Notes: a model not told the origin generated them from the sequence alone. A DNA stretch of 64,000 nt from Stemphylium vesicarium (GCA_004380135.1 QXCR01000076.1:1-64000), one strand, 5' to 3'. Positions 21,945 to 34,177 are shown, counted from the first letter of the stretch. A program made the numbers and translations.

Positions 21945-22519
21945 ACTGTATTATTCTTCATAGAACGGGGGTGTTCGAAAATGGCGTTTCCAACCTGTAT
22001 TGGGTGTGTGTTTTATTTTTTCCCTTGGACAAAGGGAGGGGTTTTGGGCCATTGCGCGCGCGGAAAAATTTAGGGTAGCATGAGCATGCGTGTCACGAGT
22101 TATGAAAGCAGGGACCAATTTTTAACCACAAAGATTGGGAATTCCTCCCCTACAAAGAACAAGGCCTTCTTCTTCTTCTTGTGAGATTTGTTTTTGCTAT
22201 GAGTGTAAAAGAAGTGATTGTGAATAAAGTAGAAAAGCAAAATTCCATTTCCTAGATGCTATGCTATGCTAACGCTAGAAAGCGCTACGGGGTATATGTG
22301 TGAGTCTAAATGCACCAAATAAAAGAACCAGAAATCCGCCCTTCTCTCTTCCAAAATAGCGCCGTGTGTAAATGAAAGAAGAGGGCTAGCTAGCCAGCTT
22401 ACGCTACGCTTATATCAAATACTCAACCTGCAAAAAACGCAAATCGATGACAGATCCAAACAAAGAAGCTTTCCAGCAGAATATACGCCATATGATGCAA
22501 ACACCAAACCAAGATGTAG
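21945..22519. other. Convergent 3' region, HMT1 / BRF1
   Basis: 575 bp of AT-rich non-coding DNA between two converging genes, with the inverted words CTTCTTCTTCTT and GAAAGAAGAGG. It presumably contains both polyadenylation regions. No gene is seen. Confidence 0.5.
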
Positions 22520-24730
22520 TTAGTAATCATAACTCTCATTGCCAAACCCCTCATCCTCATCATCAAGATACTGATGCTCGAGATCCTCCTCCTCGTCTTC
22601 CTCTTCATGCAAGACCTCTTCCTCCTCGTCTTCACCTTCGTCCTCGCCCTCAGCATCAACATCCGTAACCTGTTGAACCGTCGCAGCAGCAGCAGCAGCG
22701 GGGGACTTGATCGCCGGACTAACAGAAGCAGCCACACTAGCACCACCACTGCCAGCACCACCACCACCACCACCACCAGGAAAAAGCTCCTTAAGCCGAT
22801 CATAATTAATATGATTACTAAACGCCTTATTCGCCCTCTTCTTCAACATCTTATGCGCCGCGTCGGCCGCACTCGTCGCGGGCTGGCCCTCGAGCACACT
22901 GCCATCACCCATCTGGTGGTGTTTGCGCTTCTGCTTTGGTTTCTTGGGTTTGTCTTCGGCGGCCTCGAGTTCAGCCTGGAGCAGCTTTTCCTGCTGGGCG
23001 CGGAGCCACTCTTCGTTTTCCGTGATCCAGATTGCTTCCTTGCGGCGGACTTCTTCGGGGCCCAGGATGCACGTTGCGACATCTGGGTCGTCGTTGAATT
23101 CGTCTTCGCCGATGTCGGGGGACGTGGAGACGGGGGGGATGTCGCGTGTGTCTTGGGCGGCGCGCGCCATTGCGGCGGCGGTCCAGCCGGCGCGCCGGAG
23201 TAGGTCGTGGTCTTCGTTTGTGGCGAATTCTTTGAAGATGGCTTCCCAGTCTTTGATGGCGGCTGTGAGCTCTTCTTCAATGTCGTGCTCGATTTCGAGG
23301 TCTTCTTCGGGGATGGTGATGGGGACTCGCTTTTTGGGCGGTCGACCGCGCTTCTTGGGCATGACGAAATCGGGATCTGTGGCCTCGCCCGCTTCGACCT
23401 CTTCGACGGCAGTGACGACGGAATCAATCATGGCTTCGGCATTGCCGTCAAATACCTCCACTTCTGGGGCTGTGCCGTTTTCTTGTGTGCCAGATTCATC
23501 AGGTTGGGTTGCGACAGCTTGCGACGAACCGTCATTCGACTTGCGTCTCTTGCTGGTCCGTGCCGGTGCTGTAGTTGTCCCGGCCTCTGTCTCACTATTT
23601 CCTGACTCATTCTCTGCAGACAATTCAGTGCTATTGCCCTCAAGACGCCGCTTCTTCCTCTTCTCCATTCGTTCCTCTTTTTCTGCGCGCCTCCAAATGG
23701 CGGGTGGTTGAGCCTTGACCTTGAGTCTCGGGCCAAATTCGCGGAATTGGTTGACGGTCAAGGCAGCGCTTTGTGTTCTCTTGTATTCGTACAGACGTGA
23801 AGTAATGGTGGAGTCGGCGACCTTGACAACATAGACGACCTCACGAATAGTGCGGCGGAAGTTGTTCATGCGGGCAGCTATGATGATGCAAGCACCACAC
23901 AGTCCAGCAGGCTGGCGACCTTGAACCATCCAATCGCGGTTCATACGCTTCAAAACCTTACAGGCGTCGTCGGCAACCCTGTGGGAATCGTCTCCAAATT
24001 CAAGCTTCCGACAGTACTTCAGCATCAATGGCTCAATTTCCTGAACAGCCTTGTTTCCCACGAGTTGTGCCGGGTCTTCCTCCTTGAGCATCTCCAAAAA
24101 TTGCTTGTATGTATCTCCCAGGGCCCACACGTTGGTTTGGATCTTCTCAGCCAAATCGATGAGCATAAGCGTATTCTCGGGTTGTCTCCGGGCTGCCATA
24201 TAGATGGCGACAGCGGCGACGTTCCGCATTCGGCGACCCTGGATGAAGCGAAAGTTCATGGCGAGCTTGTACCAGCTGAATGCTTGTTCTATGACTGCCT
24301 CGCGCTGATTGAGAGAAGCACCAAGGGCCTGGATAGCGCTCTTTCCGTTCATGGCGGCCTGTTCCCTGCTCTCCATGCCGCCCAATCCTCGCATAGTGCC
24401 CCCCATGGAATTGGCGTGTCGCTGGTTGGCGTGAATGAAGCCACCCTCGACTATAGCCGCTCCGCCTGAAGTTTCGCCAAAAGTGACCTCGGAGACAATT
24501 TGGCTCTCGTCGTGGATAGTACCGCAGTTGTAGCACATGGTCGTGCCATCTGTGCTATCTATCTGTGGCGCTTCACAGCAATTATACGTGCGTTTCGTGG
24601 CTTTCGCGGGTTGGGGCGGCGGTGCGGCTTTTCGTTTCGTTGCGGCGGATTGGTACTGGTAAGAATCGGGTCTATTCAGGCTCGAGAGGCGCGGTTGCCT
24701 CGGAGGCTTCGCTACCGAGGTCGCGGACAT
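22520..24730 (-). CDS. BRF1: TFIIIB subunit Brf1 (RNA polymerase III initiation factor)
   Basis: One uninterrupted exon of 736 codons. The first ATG is at 24730 (GCCATGTCC); the frame is open a little upstream but without an ATG. Domains in order are a Pro/Lys-rich start, an N-terminal zinc ribbon (about residues 50-75, ending MCYNCG, followed by ESQIVSEVTFGE), two cyclin-like repeats (about 120-205 and 215-310; AIYMAARRQPENTLMLIDLA and GACIIIAARMNN), a charged linker with several basic nuclear-type patches, and a C-terminal Brf1 segment with INYDRLKELFP, a Gly run and a very acidic tail. Brf1 bridges TBP, Bdp1 and TFIIIC to recruit Pol III to tRNA and 5S genes. One oddity: the first zinc-ribbon knuckle reads CC where CxxC is expected (see findings). 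Confidence 0.94.
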   Translation of the reverse strand: MSATSVAKPPRQPRLSSLNRPDSYQYQSAATKRKAAPPPQPAKATKRTYNCCEAPQIDSTDGTTMCYNCGTIHDESQIVSEVTFGETSGGAAIVEGGFIHANQRHANSMGGTMRGLGGMESREQAAMNGKSAIQALGASLNQREAVIEQAFSWYKLAMNFRFIQGRRMRNVAAVAIYMAARRQPENTLMLIDLAEKIQTNVWALGDTYKQFLEMLKEEDPAQLVGNKAVQEIEPLMLKYCRKLEFGDDSHRVADDACKVLKRMNRDWMVQGRQPAGLCGACIIIAARMNNFRRTIREVVYVVKVADSTITSRLYEYKRTQSAALTVNQFREFGPRLKVKAQPPAIWRRAEKEERMEKRKKRRLEGNSTELSAENESGNSETEAGTTTAPARTSKRRKSNDGSSQAVATQPDESGTQENGTAPEVEVFDGNAEAMIDSVVTAVEEVEAGEATDPDFVMPKKRGRPPKKRVPITIPEEDLEIEHDIEEELTAAIKDWEAIFKEFATNEDHDLLRRAGWTAAAMARAAQDTRDIPPVSTSPDIGEDEFNDDPDVATCILGPEEVRRKEAIWITENEEWLRAQQEKLLQAELEAAEDKPKKPKQKRKHHQMGDGSVLEGQPATSAADAAHKMLKKRANKAFSNHINYDRLKELFPGGGGGGGAGSGGASVAASVSPAIKSPAAAAAATVQQVTDVDAEGEDEGEDEEEEVLHEEEDEEEDLEHQYLDDEDEGFGNESYDY

Positions 24731-25840
24731 GGCAGGCGTGGTTTTATATTTGTATAGCAGCAAACGAGCGTTGGCTGGCGTCGGCCAGGAAATAGTAGAG
24801 GAAATGGAAAGACAGTCAAGACAGCGCGAATGAGACGCGGTACCGCGGGCGGGGCAAGACTAGCGTTGAGTGGTGGGAAGTGGACGACGCTTTTCCCGTC
24901 TAGGCCGCGAACTCTGCACCTCGAGCTGCGAACACTGCGAACTCGATAGTAACTAGCAGTAGTGATATTGATCGATCGCGTGGTCATGGAAGTCGAATAT
25001 GCACAGAAAACAGTCCTTGTTTACAACACAATGTGACTGAATTGAACTGTCTAATCATGGACTCGACTAGAAAACGTGCTAAACCTCTCACTTACATCTT
25101 CGAGCAGGTCGCAAGACCGTGTAGCTCTCGTGTCATTCACTTTCCGTCCTGATGATCAAGCCAAGCCATGTTCCCCAAATAGATTACTGTGGTCTACAAG
25201 CTTTTCAACTTGTTCAGTATGCCGTCATCCAGCGAGCATCGCGATCCGCGCCGATGGATGCTTCGCGACAGCGCGCCGAACATCGAATGCGACACTGACG
25301 AACACATGTGTTTCCAACCCATCCTGTAGACAGCACAATTTCCACATCACTTCCAACCCCAGTTAGCTGCTCCCGTCGCTCCTCTGACGGTACCTGCAGC
25401 AGACCACCAGCACCAGCGCTCACGCCTGGTTGGCCCTCCACGTCGGGCTCGCGATGCAGGTGATGACGGCATAGCCCCTGATTGGCTTCTCGCAACATAC
25501 CCGAACAGCCCGAACGAACTAGGCCATGGAAGCAAAAGCCCGCAAAGTCCCTGGCTTGCCCTGCGCTTCCCAGCCTCCTCCTTGGAAGCAGTAGGTGCTT
25601 GCGTAGGTGGGTGCGGGTGGTGGCCGTGGCCGTGGCCGCCGTGTGTACCTTGGCCAGCTATTTCATCCGCGCCCCCGTCCTGTGTTCAGGGTCGGTCCCC
25701 CGCTCACAAGCTTCAATCTCCATCGCTTCTTTCCCAGCTTCCTGGCCTGAATTGTCTTTGTTTTTTCTTAACCCAACTGCCATATACACGCAAGAATTAA
25801 AGCTTTTGTTTATTGAGCTTTCTCACAGTAGCCTGCCGAT
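24731..25840. promoter_or_regulatory. Divergent promoter region, BRF1 / acidic protein
   Basis: About 1.1 kb between divergent starts with no supported gene. The half near 25600-25840 is rich in GTGG/GGCC repeats and then CT tracts, consistent with the leader of the gene at 25841. Confidence 0.4.
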
Positions 25841-26643
25841 ATGACGACTAGGAAGAGGAAGAATGAGGAGGAGGAGCTTGTTGCCCTCCCCAGTGACGAG
25901 AGCGAAGAGGAAGAAGAGTAAGTTTGCGCTCTCTTGACGTCATGGCATCGCGCACCACGTCGCATTCATGCGATTCTGCTTGCTTCACATTCCGCTTTAA
26001 TCGCTTGTTCGAATTGATGTGTTTGATTTGCCTTGTCAAGCTGCGTGGCCGCTGCGCACGCGGCGAAAGGCAGTCGCAAGCCCGCCCAAGCGGTACTCGA
26101 GAGCCGCCCAGTCGCGCCCTCTCCTCAGGCTGCAGCAACTCAGTCGCACCATGCATCAGCACTCCCTGTTGCTCTCTCTCTGATTATTTGCCAAATTCAT
26201 TGAATTGATGCCTTTATCGCACATGCGACATGCGCAGTGAGACTTACTCGGCCCCAGATACGCAGATTCCGACGGCTCCAACTTTGACTCTGGTGACTCC
26301 GACGCCGAAGAGCCTCGTAAGTTCTACTCGATACTCTACATCCCTTTGTTTCATCTATGTCTAACTCGATGCAGCGCCAAAGAAGAAGACCAAGCGCACT
26401 ACCAAGGCGAAAGCTAAGGACGACAATGATGACGAGAGTGAGGAGGAAGAAGACGACGTAAGCGACGATGACGATGACGCTGCTGTTCCTGAGGAAGACG
26501 ACGACGACGACGATGATGATGAAGAGGAGGAGAAGAAGAAGCCTAAGAGTGCAAAGCCTGCTGGTGCTGAGAAGGACCGGAAAGTCAAGACTACTGCCAA
26601 GGCTGACCCTGTACCCGTTGTTGACGATGACGACGAAGATTAA
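25841..26643 (+). CDS. Small acidic/lysine-rich nuclear-type protein
   Basis: Three exons (25841-25917, 26258-26316, 26375-26643) encode 134 residues. The protein starts MTTRKRKNEEEELVALPSDE, then alternates runs of Asp/Glu/Ser (many acidic Ser sites suited to CK2) with Lys-rich patches such as PPKKKTKR. It ends in an acidic DDDDED. There is no folded domain; the composition recalls histone-chaperone tails (Chz1/nucleoplasmin-like) but I see no diagnostic motif, so function is unknown. Intron 1 is 340 nt, about six times the usual length here, with a perfect GTAAGT donor and a CCCCAG acceptor. Intron 2 is 58 nt. The model keeps frame at both junctions. Confidence is good that it is a gene, low for function. 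Confidence 0.75.
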
Positions 26644-26868
26644 TGGATTGCGAACGTATTAGTTGTGGTCTATAATATGTTGAGACGGCAAGTGTCGTTC
26701 ATTAACTTGAAACATCCCCCACAATACTTGAGTGATGCAGAACCAAAAATGGTGTTGCTCGTTTGCTCATATGTACATTCACATTGCATGAGATGGTATT
26801 GCATTTTATGCGAATTGATTCATAGGGTCATATCTAGGTCGTACTAATAATAGCACGAGTAACAGCAT

Positions 26869-28465
26869 CTACACCCACCTCTGGTACCTCTCTGTCTTCT
26901 TGAACTGCTGCTTATACTGCACATACCTCTCCGATCGCTTCTGCGCAGCTGTCGCGTTCCTGGGAGGAATGCTGTCCCAAGAGACAGCGTAGGTAGCAGT
27001 CATGTGCGCGATAGCCCTAGAGAAGATGATCCAGGCGTCCAAGTTCAAGTTGTTGACAGTGTCGCCATCCTCGTGGTAGTTGACATCGTAGGGAACACCA
27101 GCACCTCCACCGAACATCTCGGCTTCCTCCTCGGTCTTGATTCCCTCGGCACCACCAGCGATACCTCCGGCAGCAATGCCAGCCTCAAGGAAAGGACCGT
27201 AGTCTGAACGGCCGTCAAACTCGATCTCGGTGTGGTTAAGACCCATGCTGTCAAAGTAGGCAGCCATCTCGTGCTCAGCTTCGGCAGAGCCAACAGGACC
27301 GGAGAGGTTGTATGCCGAACCATCGCCGTCATAGATCTGGAGGCAAAAGTTGGGAGAAGCCATCATGTCATAATCTAACATCAGACGAATCTTGTCCTTC
27401 TCGGCCTGAGACAGCTCGTGCACGTAGTACTCGGCGCCGAGAAGACCGGCCTCCTCTGCAGTCCACCAGCTGAAGCGGACGGCATTGTTGACAGTGAAGT
27501 TTGTCAGCTGAATAGCGATCTCAAGGAGAGCCATGGAGCCCGATCCGTTGTCGTTGATTCCCGGGCCAGCTGTGACGGAATCAGAGTGGCCAGAGACGTG
27601 AATGACATTGTCGTGGTCTCCAGCCTTTGTCTCGGCAATGACATTGCGGGTGTTGTAGACCTTGGCATCTGTGGTCATGTCGATAGAGATGTCGACGCCG
27701 GCGTTGAGCTGTGCAAGAAGGGCTTCTCCTTGTCCCATGGTGATACCGGCTACAGGGACGAAATCGCCCTCTGGAAAGAGGACCTGTAGGGAATATCCTT
27801 CAAGGGTGCCCTCGGCGTTGTTCCAGGCAACCACACCCACAGCTCCCTTGGCAGCTGCGAGTTGTACCTTCTCTCCGTAAGAGCAGACACCACGCTGGAT
27901 CAGAGCTACGGAGCCCTCAAGAGATTCAGGAAAGTCCGCCTTTTCGACATTAGTACTGCACGTGTTGAATTCATGTAGTAGGAACATGAACGTACCTCTT
28001 CACAGCCCAGGTTGGGAATAGCAACGAGTGGACCGGTTACATTACCACCGGGAGCCAGGGTAACTGCGAAAGCCTCGATGGTCTCATTATTTGCGCTGAG
28101 CGTGGCATTGCTTCCGAGAGAAAGCGGTACGTCCTGAGTGTACACGTCGTAGTAGTCAGGGAATGCCTCAAGCTGGCCTTTGATGTATTCGACGGTGCCC
28201 TCGTGGCCTGGGCTACCGATGACACGGTTCTTTCCTGGGGTGCTGTAGGCAATTTCTTGGAGGATCTCAGCCTTGGCGTACAAGTTGTCGATATGGAGAG
28301 TATCGCGGAGCGCTTGCTATCATGGATGTTAGAGCAGTCAAAGAATTGGTGGGCTGGAGATCATACCGAGCTAACGAGCGTCTTGTAGCCGCGAGGCTGG
28401 AGAGCTACTGCTTCAACTGCGGCTGCGCATGCAGCAATGACTGCAATTGACTTGAAACCAGCCAT
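26869..28465 (-). CDS. Secreted aminopeptidase, M28A with PA domain (Lap2/Ape3 type)
   Basis: Three exons on the minus strand (28465-28367, 28316-27996, 27939-26869) encode 496 residues, the length of secreted leucine aminopeptidase 2 (Lap2) of filamentous fungi. A signal peptide (MAGFKSIAVIAACAAAVEAV) is followed by a prodomain, and a protease-associated (PA) domain at about 130-240 (VALIQRGVCSYGEKVQLAAA). The zinc peptidase core contains HVSGHSDSV (His-x-Asp), GINDNGSG (bridging Asp), FSWWTAEEAGLLGAEYYV (catalytic Glu and ligand Glu), LDYDMMASPN (Asp) and VNYHEDGDT (His). All expected metal ligands are present, so it should be active, releasing N-terminal residues from peptides outside the cell or in the vacuole. 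Several NxT/S sites suggest N-glycosylation. An earlier upstream ATG is not needed. Confidence 0.93.
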
Positions 28466-30882
28466 TATAAATGCTGATCAATGGATTTGCGTAGGAAGTG
28501 GTTCTTCCCAAGTTGCCGGGCATGCTGCACAATTTATGGTCGTTGCTAGCTCCCCCCATTCTGTATTACTTCCAGGTCGCGCCTAGAGACGGGCCCAGGG
28601 ACCGGGAAGTTCGCTCCTACTGACGTTGCAGCGTGCCTGGGCAGTAGCTTACAATGGAAACTCGCAGACAGAGCTCATTGCGACCTGCTTAATGCAGACA
28701 AGTAAATGCACCCACATACGAAGCTTACGCTGTACCCACCAATAAAGGCTTGGGGCCCAGTGAAGTGGCACACGAGCCATGTCAAGACGTGATAAGAGGC
28801 CTTGGTGAGCTTCGACTCGGTGCTGTGCCAAGCCTGCCAAGGGCCGCTTGACGGCTGTTATGTCGTCGGATGGAGACAAATCTGGACAGGAAGTCGGATG
28901 GCGGCATGGTAGTGCATGTGGGGAGAAGAGCTTGTCTTTCTCTGCGCGGTATAAAACTGATTTGAGCGCAAAGGGCGTGTGCGCAATCAGCTCCATAATC
29001 GGGCGACTGCTGAGTATATGGCGGTGGAGGAGCTCCGGAAGCTGAGAGTCTGTGTTTCGTTCCTTCCATGAGCAGCCTGATTGCGTGACCCAACGGCAGG
29101 CTTGCCTTGTGCGGAGTCTTGGCGCGTCGCTCTCAATCACCGCCCACATCCCTAGGGCCCGCCCGACGTACCGCGCAATCGCAATTCCCGCAAAATGCCG
29201 CGAGAGAATGTCACAGTCTGGATAGCCTGGCCGATGTTGCCTTTTGCCTATTGCATCTTCGCTCCACTGTCAGAACTCGCACATTCGATACACACGCGCC
29301 GGGCCCGGTCGTACGACAGCGAAAACCCAGGACTCGGTGATGGACTGCCGCGAATCTTGAACAAGACTTGCGACACCACGCTATTCCTCCTCTTACTCAA
29401 CTCTGCGATCTCACTGTCACATGTCATTCATTTCTCTCGCGGATGACATTCTCCTGGAATAATTCCGAAACTGATCCTGTACATATGCCGCCGGTCAAAG
29501 AGTGTTCGGGAGGCTCAAGCCACAGGAGTCCGAAGGAGCTACAAACGATCAGCATTATGGGATCCTGTAGCGACTACAAGAAGAACAACCAAATTACTAA
29601 GAACAGCAATACAATCACTGACGCCAGTATTTAAAGTCTTTTTGACGCTATCGTGGATCTCAGTGCGGAGATCGAAGATGGCTTTCGGTCACGAGGATGG
29701 GCCGTAGTGGCCAAAGAACATATCAGGTGCGGCTTTGCCGAGTCTGCAGAGAAGACATTCTCTTAACACAGCAGGAAATAAGCCAGCAAATCACCTGGCA
29801 CGTTGTGGAAAAGTAGAAGAGACGTCGTTGAACGGGGTTACCAAGGTACTTGCGCTAAACCGCTTCAGCGAGCATGGCCAATGAGGACCGAACCTGAATG
29901 AGAGAAAGATTCAACCCTTTCCCAAGACCAAAGGAGCAAAGAATGTTGCATTGTGCATCTCCCGGTGATAGGCTGCTAGAGTGTACCCATTCTTCATGAC
30001 TGTCAGTTTCGCTTCTTCATTTTCACACAGCCGAAAAACGTCATTGCCCACTGTCACACTTTTCACGAGCGCGCTGGGCGTAGTTGTACAAGAGCACAAT
30101 CCGCAGCTCTTCTACACACGGAGTCGAGACGCAAGTTCCCCTTTTATCTATGACTGTCCGCTAGCACAATCCATAAGCCACTATATCATCGACCGAGATT
30201 AGTTCCATCTCTCGAACCCTCGCTTCGACCTATTTCCCCCCGGAAGTGCTCAGATACCCCATTACCTCTCAACTTGGATCTTTCACCGGTCAATTGGGCT
30301 CGTTTGTTCGCTCATTAGAAGCAAACAGCCCTCCCGCACGCTGCCTGGCAGGCCCTTCAGTTCCTCGGCCTCCTCCACGCCATAAACAAGTCAGCGCGCT
30401 GTATAAAGAGCATTGGGGTACTGATACCAAGAATTAAGATATCTGATGATCAATTGATGGAATATCAAATGTCGTCGGCCCTCCTGGAAGCCACATTTCT
30501 GTAAAGCTGTCTTACTGGCGCCAGATTAACCTAAGGTTTTTGTGCCGGGTAAACGGTCTCTATGCCGGGTAAACGCCCAAGCCACAATTTCGGAATCCGC
30601 GAAACAAGATCAAGTACGATATGGGTGTGTGAATCACGTGATAAGATACCGAGGTCAGCGGAGCGGGGAATGCTTGAGAGGTTGGCATTTCATAGTCATG
30701 CGATACATTGTAAGTCTTCATACCTCATGCGTCTCACTCTGCGCGCCATCTTCAGTTGTCAAGAAAACATTCACAGTAATTGCATAACCGTAAACTATGT
30801 TATCTTCATCGAAGAGTGTCTTCTATCCATTAAGGCTTTGGTCCAGTTTACACCATGCTTCAGCCTTTCTAGTCTTCCTTCT
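28466..30882. other. Gene-poor stretch, 2.4 kb
   Basis: No supported gene. Several unlinked open stretches exist (for example minus strand 29911-30099, plus strand 29368-29634) but none has a motif, an intron partner or good context. A short direct repeat at 30543-30575 is listed separately. Confidence 0.5.
30543..30575. repeat. 13-bp direct repeat with 20-bp period
   Basis: TGCCGGGTAAACG occurs at 30543-30555 and again at 30563-30575, separated by 7 bp, downstream of the sugar transporter gene. Confidence 0.85.
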
Positions 30883-32662
30883 CTACTCGTCGTCTTGTGC
30901 ATCGATGATAGTCTTGTCCCACTTGCGGGCATCGACTTTGCGCTTGAACAAGATGTCAATCTCACGGTAGGATCGGTCCTTCATCTCAGGCACATAGAAG
31001 TATGCCAGGACGAAGCAGAAAAGACCGGTACCAGCCCAGACATATCCGCACTTGCCGCCAAGGTTTGCTTCCTACATAGCGTTAGCAACGATTCCACACA
31101 AAACTTAGAGGGGGGAAGTCCTACATCAGGGTTAAGCATATAACTGGCGAGGAAAATGCAAGGAATGTTTACGACGTAGTAAGCACCACGTCCAATTCCG
31201 GTTGTCAGCGGCCTGAGACGAATAGCGGAGGTCTCTCCGATAATGACCCATGAAGCAGGAGCAGGTCCCAAGGTGAACAGAACCGAGACGATGAGTCCCA
31301 ATGAAGCCTGTGCTAGAGAGGCATTGTTGGACGCACCGACAGATGCTGCAATACCAAGGGCGATGAGGAAGCCGGAGTTGATGAGAGTACCCCACACATA
31401 AATGGTACGGCGGCCAAGGTAAGAGGTCAAGATCCAGGAGAGCATGACGAAGATCATCTGGAGAGCCGATGTGATGAGACCTAAGGCAAACGCTGTGTCT
31501 GTGTGAATACCAGCCTGCTCGAAGAAGTAAACTGCCTGGTTGGCGATAAGGTTACCAGTCAAGTTTTGCGCAGCGTAAACACCGCACACAATAGCAGTTC
31601 GGTACGCATCAACGCCCTTGAACAGCTCCAAGATGTTAGGCTCCTTGACTGATGTCTCCAGATCGACAGTACGGCGCATCATAGCAACGGCATCGTTGGG
31701 GTTCAATGATCCGGATGTGCGTCCCAAGCGCGCTACTGATTTCGCGGCTTGCTCGTATTTACCCTTCCTGACCAGCCACCAGGGTGACTCTGGCGCCAAC
31801 CAAAGTAGGATTGCAAGAGGAGTTGGGAACATCCACTGGAGCGCAATGGGAATTCTAGTGGGTTGTCAGCAAGATATTTGCTTTTGAAGAGCAAAGATGC
31901 GTACCTGAATGCCTGCTCGTGGTCCATTTTGTTGTAGTGGTAGGTAACGCCACCCACGATGATAGCACCGATGGCCCAGAACATCTGCAACATCTGGGTA
32001 GCGGGAGCACGAAGCTGGATGGGCGTGATCTCGCTGCAGTAGGCTGGTGCGTTGGCGATGAAAATACCCCATGGAATACCCTCGAGAAGTTGGGAGACGA
32101 AGAAAAGCGGAAGCGAATCGGCAAAGTACATGACGAAGATGAACGCGTTCAAGACCATGAGTCCGGTAATGGTCGCCCAGCGGTATCCGATGCGGCTGGT
32201 AAGAGGACCAGCGAGACATACGCCGATGATTGCACCGAGTGGTCCACCCATCTGGAGCGCAGATTGCCAACTGGCCTCGATGACAAACTTTTCTTTGACA
32301 GGGCTGTAAACACCGTATCGATCCGCGAACGCAGGGAGAGCGATGAAGTTGCCCATTAGGAAGACACAGTAGGACTCCATGATCTGAACATGGTGTTAGC
32401 ATAGGGAAATGTTAACCGCCAAAAGGTGAAGGCAACTTACAATGGTGCAGGACATGATGAATGCCCACAGAGCAGCCATGGGGTAGGCTTGGACGGCCTG
32501 TGGCACTCCCATGTCATGCTCCGCGTTCTCTGCCTCGATGGCAGCCGCCTTGTTGGCAATGGCCTGCTTCTTTTCGTCCATGTTGATGTCGGTGTCGGCA
32601 TGAGCGATGGCCTTCTCGATGTGCACATCCTCGTACGGCTTGGTCTCGACGTGATCACCCAT
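30883..32662 (-). CDS. MFS sugar/H+ symporter (alpha-glucoside permease-like)
   Basis: Four exons on the minus strand (32662-32441, 32383-31905, 31854-31125, 31071-30883) encode 539 residues. The hydrophilic N-terminus (about 60 residues, MGDHVETKPYEDVH) is followed by twelve predicted transmembrane segments of the sugar-porter family. Diagnostic blocks are LTSRIGYRW after TM2, LLEGIPWGIF in TM4, APESPWWLVRKGK in the central loop, TSYLGRRTIYVWG after TM8 (the repeated GRR signature), and PEMKDRSYREIDILF near the C-terminus. PESPWWLV together with this length is characteristic of fungal maltose/alpha-glucoside permeases (Mal/Agt type), so a di- or oligosaccharide is a likely substrate, but that is inference. 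It acts in the plasma membrane. The Lys-rich, acidic N-terminus could be an endocytosis/ubiquitination region. The gene looks intact. Confidence 0.94.
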
Positions 32663-34177
32663 GCTTGCTGATGTGGACCGACACGACGAAAGTGTGTGGT
32701 GTAAGGAAAGGTGGTAGGGAATGAGAAGCACGATCGACAATTGCTGGAAATGCCACTGCCTTTAAACAGCATGACAAGGGTAAGGGGCCTAATGTCCCGC
32801 TGGATGCCATACCGGCATCTAGGGTCTGTAGTTTACAATTGACATTCCATCAATCACAAGACCCTGGCTATCAAACTGGCCGGACGCCGACCTTGAACCG
32901 CGTGTGATTTGACTGTCACGAGCTTACTTTCGTCTGTTCCTACTTGGCGAGGCTTTGGTTAGCCGCGGTGAGCCCACCGGGAAAGTCCAGATGGAGGTAG
33001 CGCCGCGTGGTGGCTTTTTTTCTCGTTAGCCCACGCCGTCGTATCGCGCCGCACGAACCTATCACAACCCTGGTCGTGAAACTCAGTCCACCACTACCCC
33101 ATCCCCGCACGCGAGTGAATTTATCCGGCCCCGCCGAAGCTTGATCCCCAGGGTTTTCCTGCCATCCCCGGACGTTCGTTGGCAGCTGTCGACACCGCGT
33201 CAGATCTTTCTCTACACCGCGCCAGATACCCGCCGAACACTCACCATCAAGATAGTTCAGCCTCAACTCGGGACCGAAGCCAAAAGTCTGGATGATCTAC
33301 AGCGTTCCAGACGCATGCTCTTTAGTGTAGCTGGGCGAACGGCACCCCATACCCCATCCCTCAATCTCCAGATTCCCACGACGCCTTAGCACGTACGCCA
33401 CCTCTAACTGGTAGAGGAAGCCGCCAGGCTGCACTTTGCTATCCGCCCGCTCTCACCGGCAGCGATTCAGTATCAGGGATAGAGAATGCGCCATCCCCGC
33501 GCTCTCACTTCTCGGTGTATCACTACCGCGAGTTCAACGCCGGTAGCGTGACGAAGGTGGCACATCGGGAGCTTGGCGTGAGCTTAGAGGCCACGAGCCG
33601 CAAATGAGGTGCGAGGCGTCCGGAGGTATGCGCAGATAAGGAAGACTACACGACTCCAAATGTCAATCCTTCGTACATGGTCTGATTTCCCAGCCTCTGG
33701 ATGAAACCTCCATTGCGCGTCGACCTATCATCTCGAGTGTTGCGCGTTCTCTTGACATGCACTAGTCTCCTGCAGTCAGACTCGGTCTTGCCTTAGACCG
33801 GCTTGCTACCCGATCACCTGGTACGAGCCAGCAACCCGGGCCTTGATGTTGTGGGTTGCTCCGACCTAGCAAAAGATCTCTCCACGTCTCCATGCTTCTT
33901 CCCCAGCGGGGTTTCAACGCTGTCGATGACGAATCCACCCTCTGTTCTAGGCCTTGGCTTCTCATAGTTCGTACGTCCACAACACCATCCGTCGCATCCA
34001 GCGCAGTATTCGATACGGTGGCGCGGCCTAGCACCATCTTCGATACTAGACACGGTCACGGCCACAATGAAAGCGAGGAAGATACGATCCCCACTGCTAC
34101 TTGTATGCTGGCATCGCTCACGGTTTCCCTTGCTTTAATCAAAGCAACATGGGACCTGAGCAAGGCACATGTAGGAC
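32663..34177. other. Intergenic, no gene seen
   Basis: About 1.5 kb with only overlapping motif-free open stretches. The first part is the promoter of the sugar transporter. The rest has no recognisable content. Confidence 0.5.

Noticed and set aside
22724..22790. CCACCA repeats as a microsatellite
   Set aside because: They encode the Gly run near the Brf1 C-terminus, so they are coding low complexity rather than a separate element.
22574..23711. Long open frames on the plus strand opposite BRF1
   Set aside because: They mirror the acidic and Ser-rich BRF1 coding strand; no motif or start context, while the minus strand gives a full Brf1.
28649..29149. 166-codon minus-strand open frame
   Set aside because: Overlaps other frames of equal length on both strands, has unusual codon use and no motif.
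29911..30099. 62-codon minus-strand frame with protein-like sequence
   Set aside because: It starts and ends without splice partners or motif; could be chance.
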